From: Ardenticatenales bacterium
Lineage (GTDB): Bacteria > Chloroflexota > Anaerolineae > Promineifilales > UBA4811
Assembly (NCBI GenBank): GCA_013139935.1
Contig: WSZX01000447.1
Span: forward strand, 1-14,949
DNA: 14,949 bases
Direction: 5' to 3'
A model generated the notes under the pieces. It did no database searches. It saw nothing but the letters and a program-made list of their open reading frames with translations, and had not been told where the DNA came from. The translations under genes and the position numbers were made by a program. Shown here piece by piece: positions 13,619 through 14,949 of the stretch (positions are counted from its first letter, which is position 1; each line of letters opens with the position of its first letter).

Positions 13619-14949
13619 ATGCTAAACCTGGGACACGTCATAGAAGGAGTGTGCGGTTATCGGATGGTAGCCAGCGCCCAAGTCATCACCGATGTGGTGA
13701 TTGATTCCCGCCGCACCATCCCGGGCTCGCTGTTCGTTGCCTTTTCTGGCGAACGAGTCGATGGGCACGACTATGTTCAGGACGCCTTTCGGCAGGGCGC
13801 TGTAGCTGCTCTGGTGGAGCAAACCAGGCCAGGAGACTATCGGGTAGTTGATGCGCGCCAGCCCATCACCCCCGAGTTGGCCGGGGAGCTAGCACTGGAT
13901 GATTGTCCGGGCGCTCAGCCAATCTGCATAGTTGTTGATGATACTCTTACCGCTCTCCAGCGGTTCGCCGCGTACTGGCGCGCCCGGCACGCGCCCCGTG
14001 TGATCGGCATCACCGGCAGTGTAGGAAAGACAACCACAAAGGAGCTCGTGCACGCGGTTCTGAGCAGCCGCTATCGTACCCTGAGAAGCGAGGGCAACCT
14101 GAATAATGAGATCGGTTTGCCCTTGACCCTGCTGCACCTCACGGACACGCACGAACGGGTGGTGCTGGAGATGGGGATGTACGCGGGTGGTGAGATTTCG
14201 ACGCTTGCAGAGATCGCCAGACCGCACGTCGGGGTCATCACCAACGTCGGACCGGTTCATCTGGAGCGACTGGGCTCTGTCCAGGCGATTGCAGACGCGA
14301 AAGCAGAGTTGGTGGAGGCCCTGCCGCCCGCCCCGCAGGGAGTCGCCATTCTGAACCACGATGATCCACTTGTGCGCGCGATGGCCAAACGCACCCGAGC
14401 CCGTGTGTTTAGCTATGGCCTGAGTTCGCAAGCTGAATTGTGGGCGGACGATATCGAAGGTGCCGGGCTGGATGGGATACGTTTCAGCCTTCATTACCAG
14501 GGTGATACAGTTCGCATCCGGGCTCCCTTGTTGGGCCGGCACTCTGTGCATACAGCACTGCGGGCCGCCGCCACCGGTCTGGCGGAGGGGATGGATTGGG
14601 GTGGAATCGTTAGCGGTCTGCAAAGTGATTCTCCGCAACTGCGCCTGGTGGCGGTGACCGGCCCCAATAATTCGCTCCTGTTGGATGATACGTACAACGC
14701 AAGTCCGGCCTCTACCTTTGCGGCGCTGAACCTACTGGCCGATCTGGTTCCTGATAAACCACCGTCGGCCGGCGGAGGCCGGCGGGTAGCTGTCCTGGGA
14801 GACATGCTGGAACTGGGTGCCCATGAGCAGTCCGGTCACCGGCTGGTTGGGCGGCGGGTGTCGGATGTGGTCGACCTCCTGGTGACGGTGGGCAGCCTGG
14901 GCCAGATCATTGCTGAGGAAGCGCTTGCCACAGGTATGTCACCAGATGC
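13619..14949 (+). CDS. murF: UDP-N-acetylmuramoyl-tripeptide--D-alanyl-D-alanine ligase MurF, 3' end cut by window edge
   Basis: MurF adds D-Ala-D-Ala to the UDP-MurNAc-tripeptide in the cytoplasm, using ATP. The visible 443 residues cover nearly all of a family of about 450-480. N-terminal domain: VVIDSRRTIPGSLFVAFSGE (26-45), including the S-R pair that contacts the nucleotide sugar. Central ATPase domain: ITGSVGKTTTKE (131-142), EGNLNNEIGLPLTLL (158-172), LEMGMYAGGEI (183-193) and ITNVGPVHLERLGS (207-220). C-terminal domain: DDTYNASPAS (356-365) and LGDMLELG (393-400). The NNEIGLP and LEMGM signatures distinguish it from MurE. The ATG at 13619 lies 16 nt after the PBP stop; the only upstream purine run is AGGGG (13601-13605), rather far at 13 nt, so translation may be coupled. 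The frame is open to the right edge. Confidence 0.95.
   Translation, partial: MLNLGHVIEGVCGYRMVASAQVITDVVIDSRRTIPGSLFVAFSGERVDGHDYVQDAFRQGAVAALVEQTRPGDYRVVDARQPITPELAGELALDDCPGAQPICIVVDDTLTALQRFAAYWRARHAPRVIGITGSVGKTTTKELVHAVLSSRYRTLRSEGNLNNEIGLPLTLLHLTDTHERVVLEMGMYAGGEISTLAEIARPHVGVITNVGPVHLERLGSVQAIADAKAELVEALPPAPQGVAILNHDDPLVRAMAKRTRARVFSYGLSSQAELWADDIEGAGLDGIRFSLHYQGDTVRIRAPLLGRHSVHTALRAAATGLAEGMDWGGIVSGLQSDSPQLRLVAVTGPNNSLLLDDTYNASPASTFAALNLLADLVPDKPPSAGGGRRVAVLGDMLELGAHEQSGHRLVGRRVSDVVDLLVTVGSLGQIIAEEALATGMSPD

Noticed and set aside
13889..14638. 249-codon minus-strand frame
   Set aside because: It is antisense to murF, which has all its family motifs in the plus frame.

Overview
The window reads as chromosomal DNA of a GC-rich member of the Chloroflexota, most likely Anaerolineae-like. 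This is inferred from three things: exported proteins with Thr/Pro-rich 'TPTxTPT' stalks, extracellular glycosidase-like lipoproteins, and a division/cell-wall (dcw) cluster with a cysteine-rich RsmH. No similarity search was possible, so the lineage is an inference.

Minus strand, about 1-3167: an apparent four-gene operon read leftwards from a good promoter (TATAAT at 3162-3167). It holds a PpiC-type foldase lipoprotein (TTG start), a membrane-anchored Thr/Pro-stalk protein of unknown function, a single-domain KaiC/RadA-like ATPase, and rsmI, which is cut by the left edge. Gene junctions are 4 to 15 nt.

Divergent intergenic region, 3134-3695: it holds a compact nested inverted-repeat element (3205-3360) made of paired TTCGGACA words around a perfect 20-bp hairpin. 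It also holds the promoter of the rightward operon (TTGGCA-17-TAGAAT), whose leader carries a possible 6-codon peptide and a hairpin followed by T's.

Plus strand, 3696-9482: three consecutive paralogues of a (beta/alpha)8 clan-A glycoside hydrolase-like domain. Each has a different N-terminus: a 1039-aa membrane-anchored protein with a degenerate GH18-like domain and an SH3b domain, a 450-aa membrane-anchored protein, and a 400-aa lipoprotein. They probably act on a polysaccharide at the cell surface; the substrate cannot be read from sequence.

Plus strand, 9689-14949: the start of the dcw cluster. It comprises mraZ, rsmH, an FtsL/DivIC-like protein, a class B penicillin-binding protein and murF (cut by the right edge; no murE between the PBP gene and murF). 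A sigma-70-like promoter ahead of mraZ is overlapped by an array of GTGGnA words at exactly 10-nt intervals, as expected for MraZ autoregulation. A strict sigma-54-type -24/-12 sequence lies in the 220-nt gap before the FtsL-like gene.

No rRNA, tRNA, CRISPR array or transposase gene was seen.
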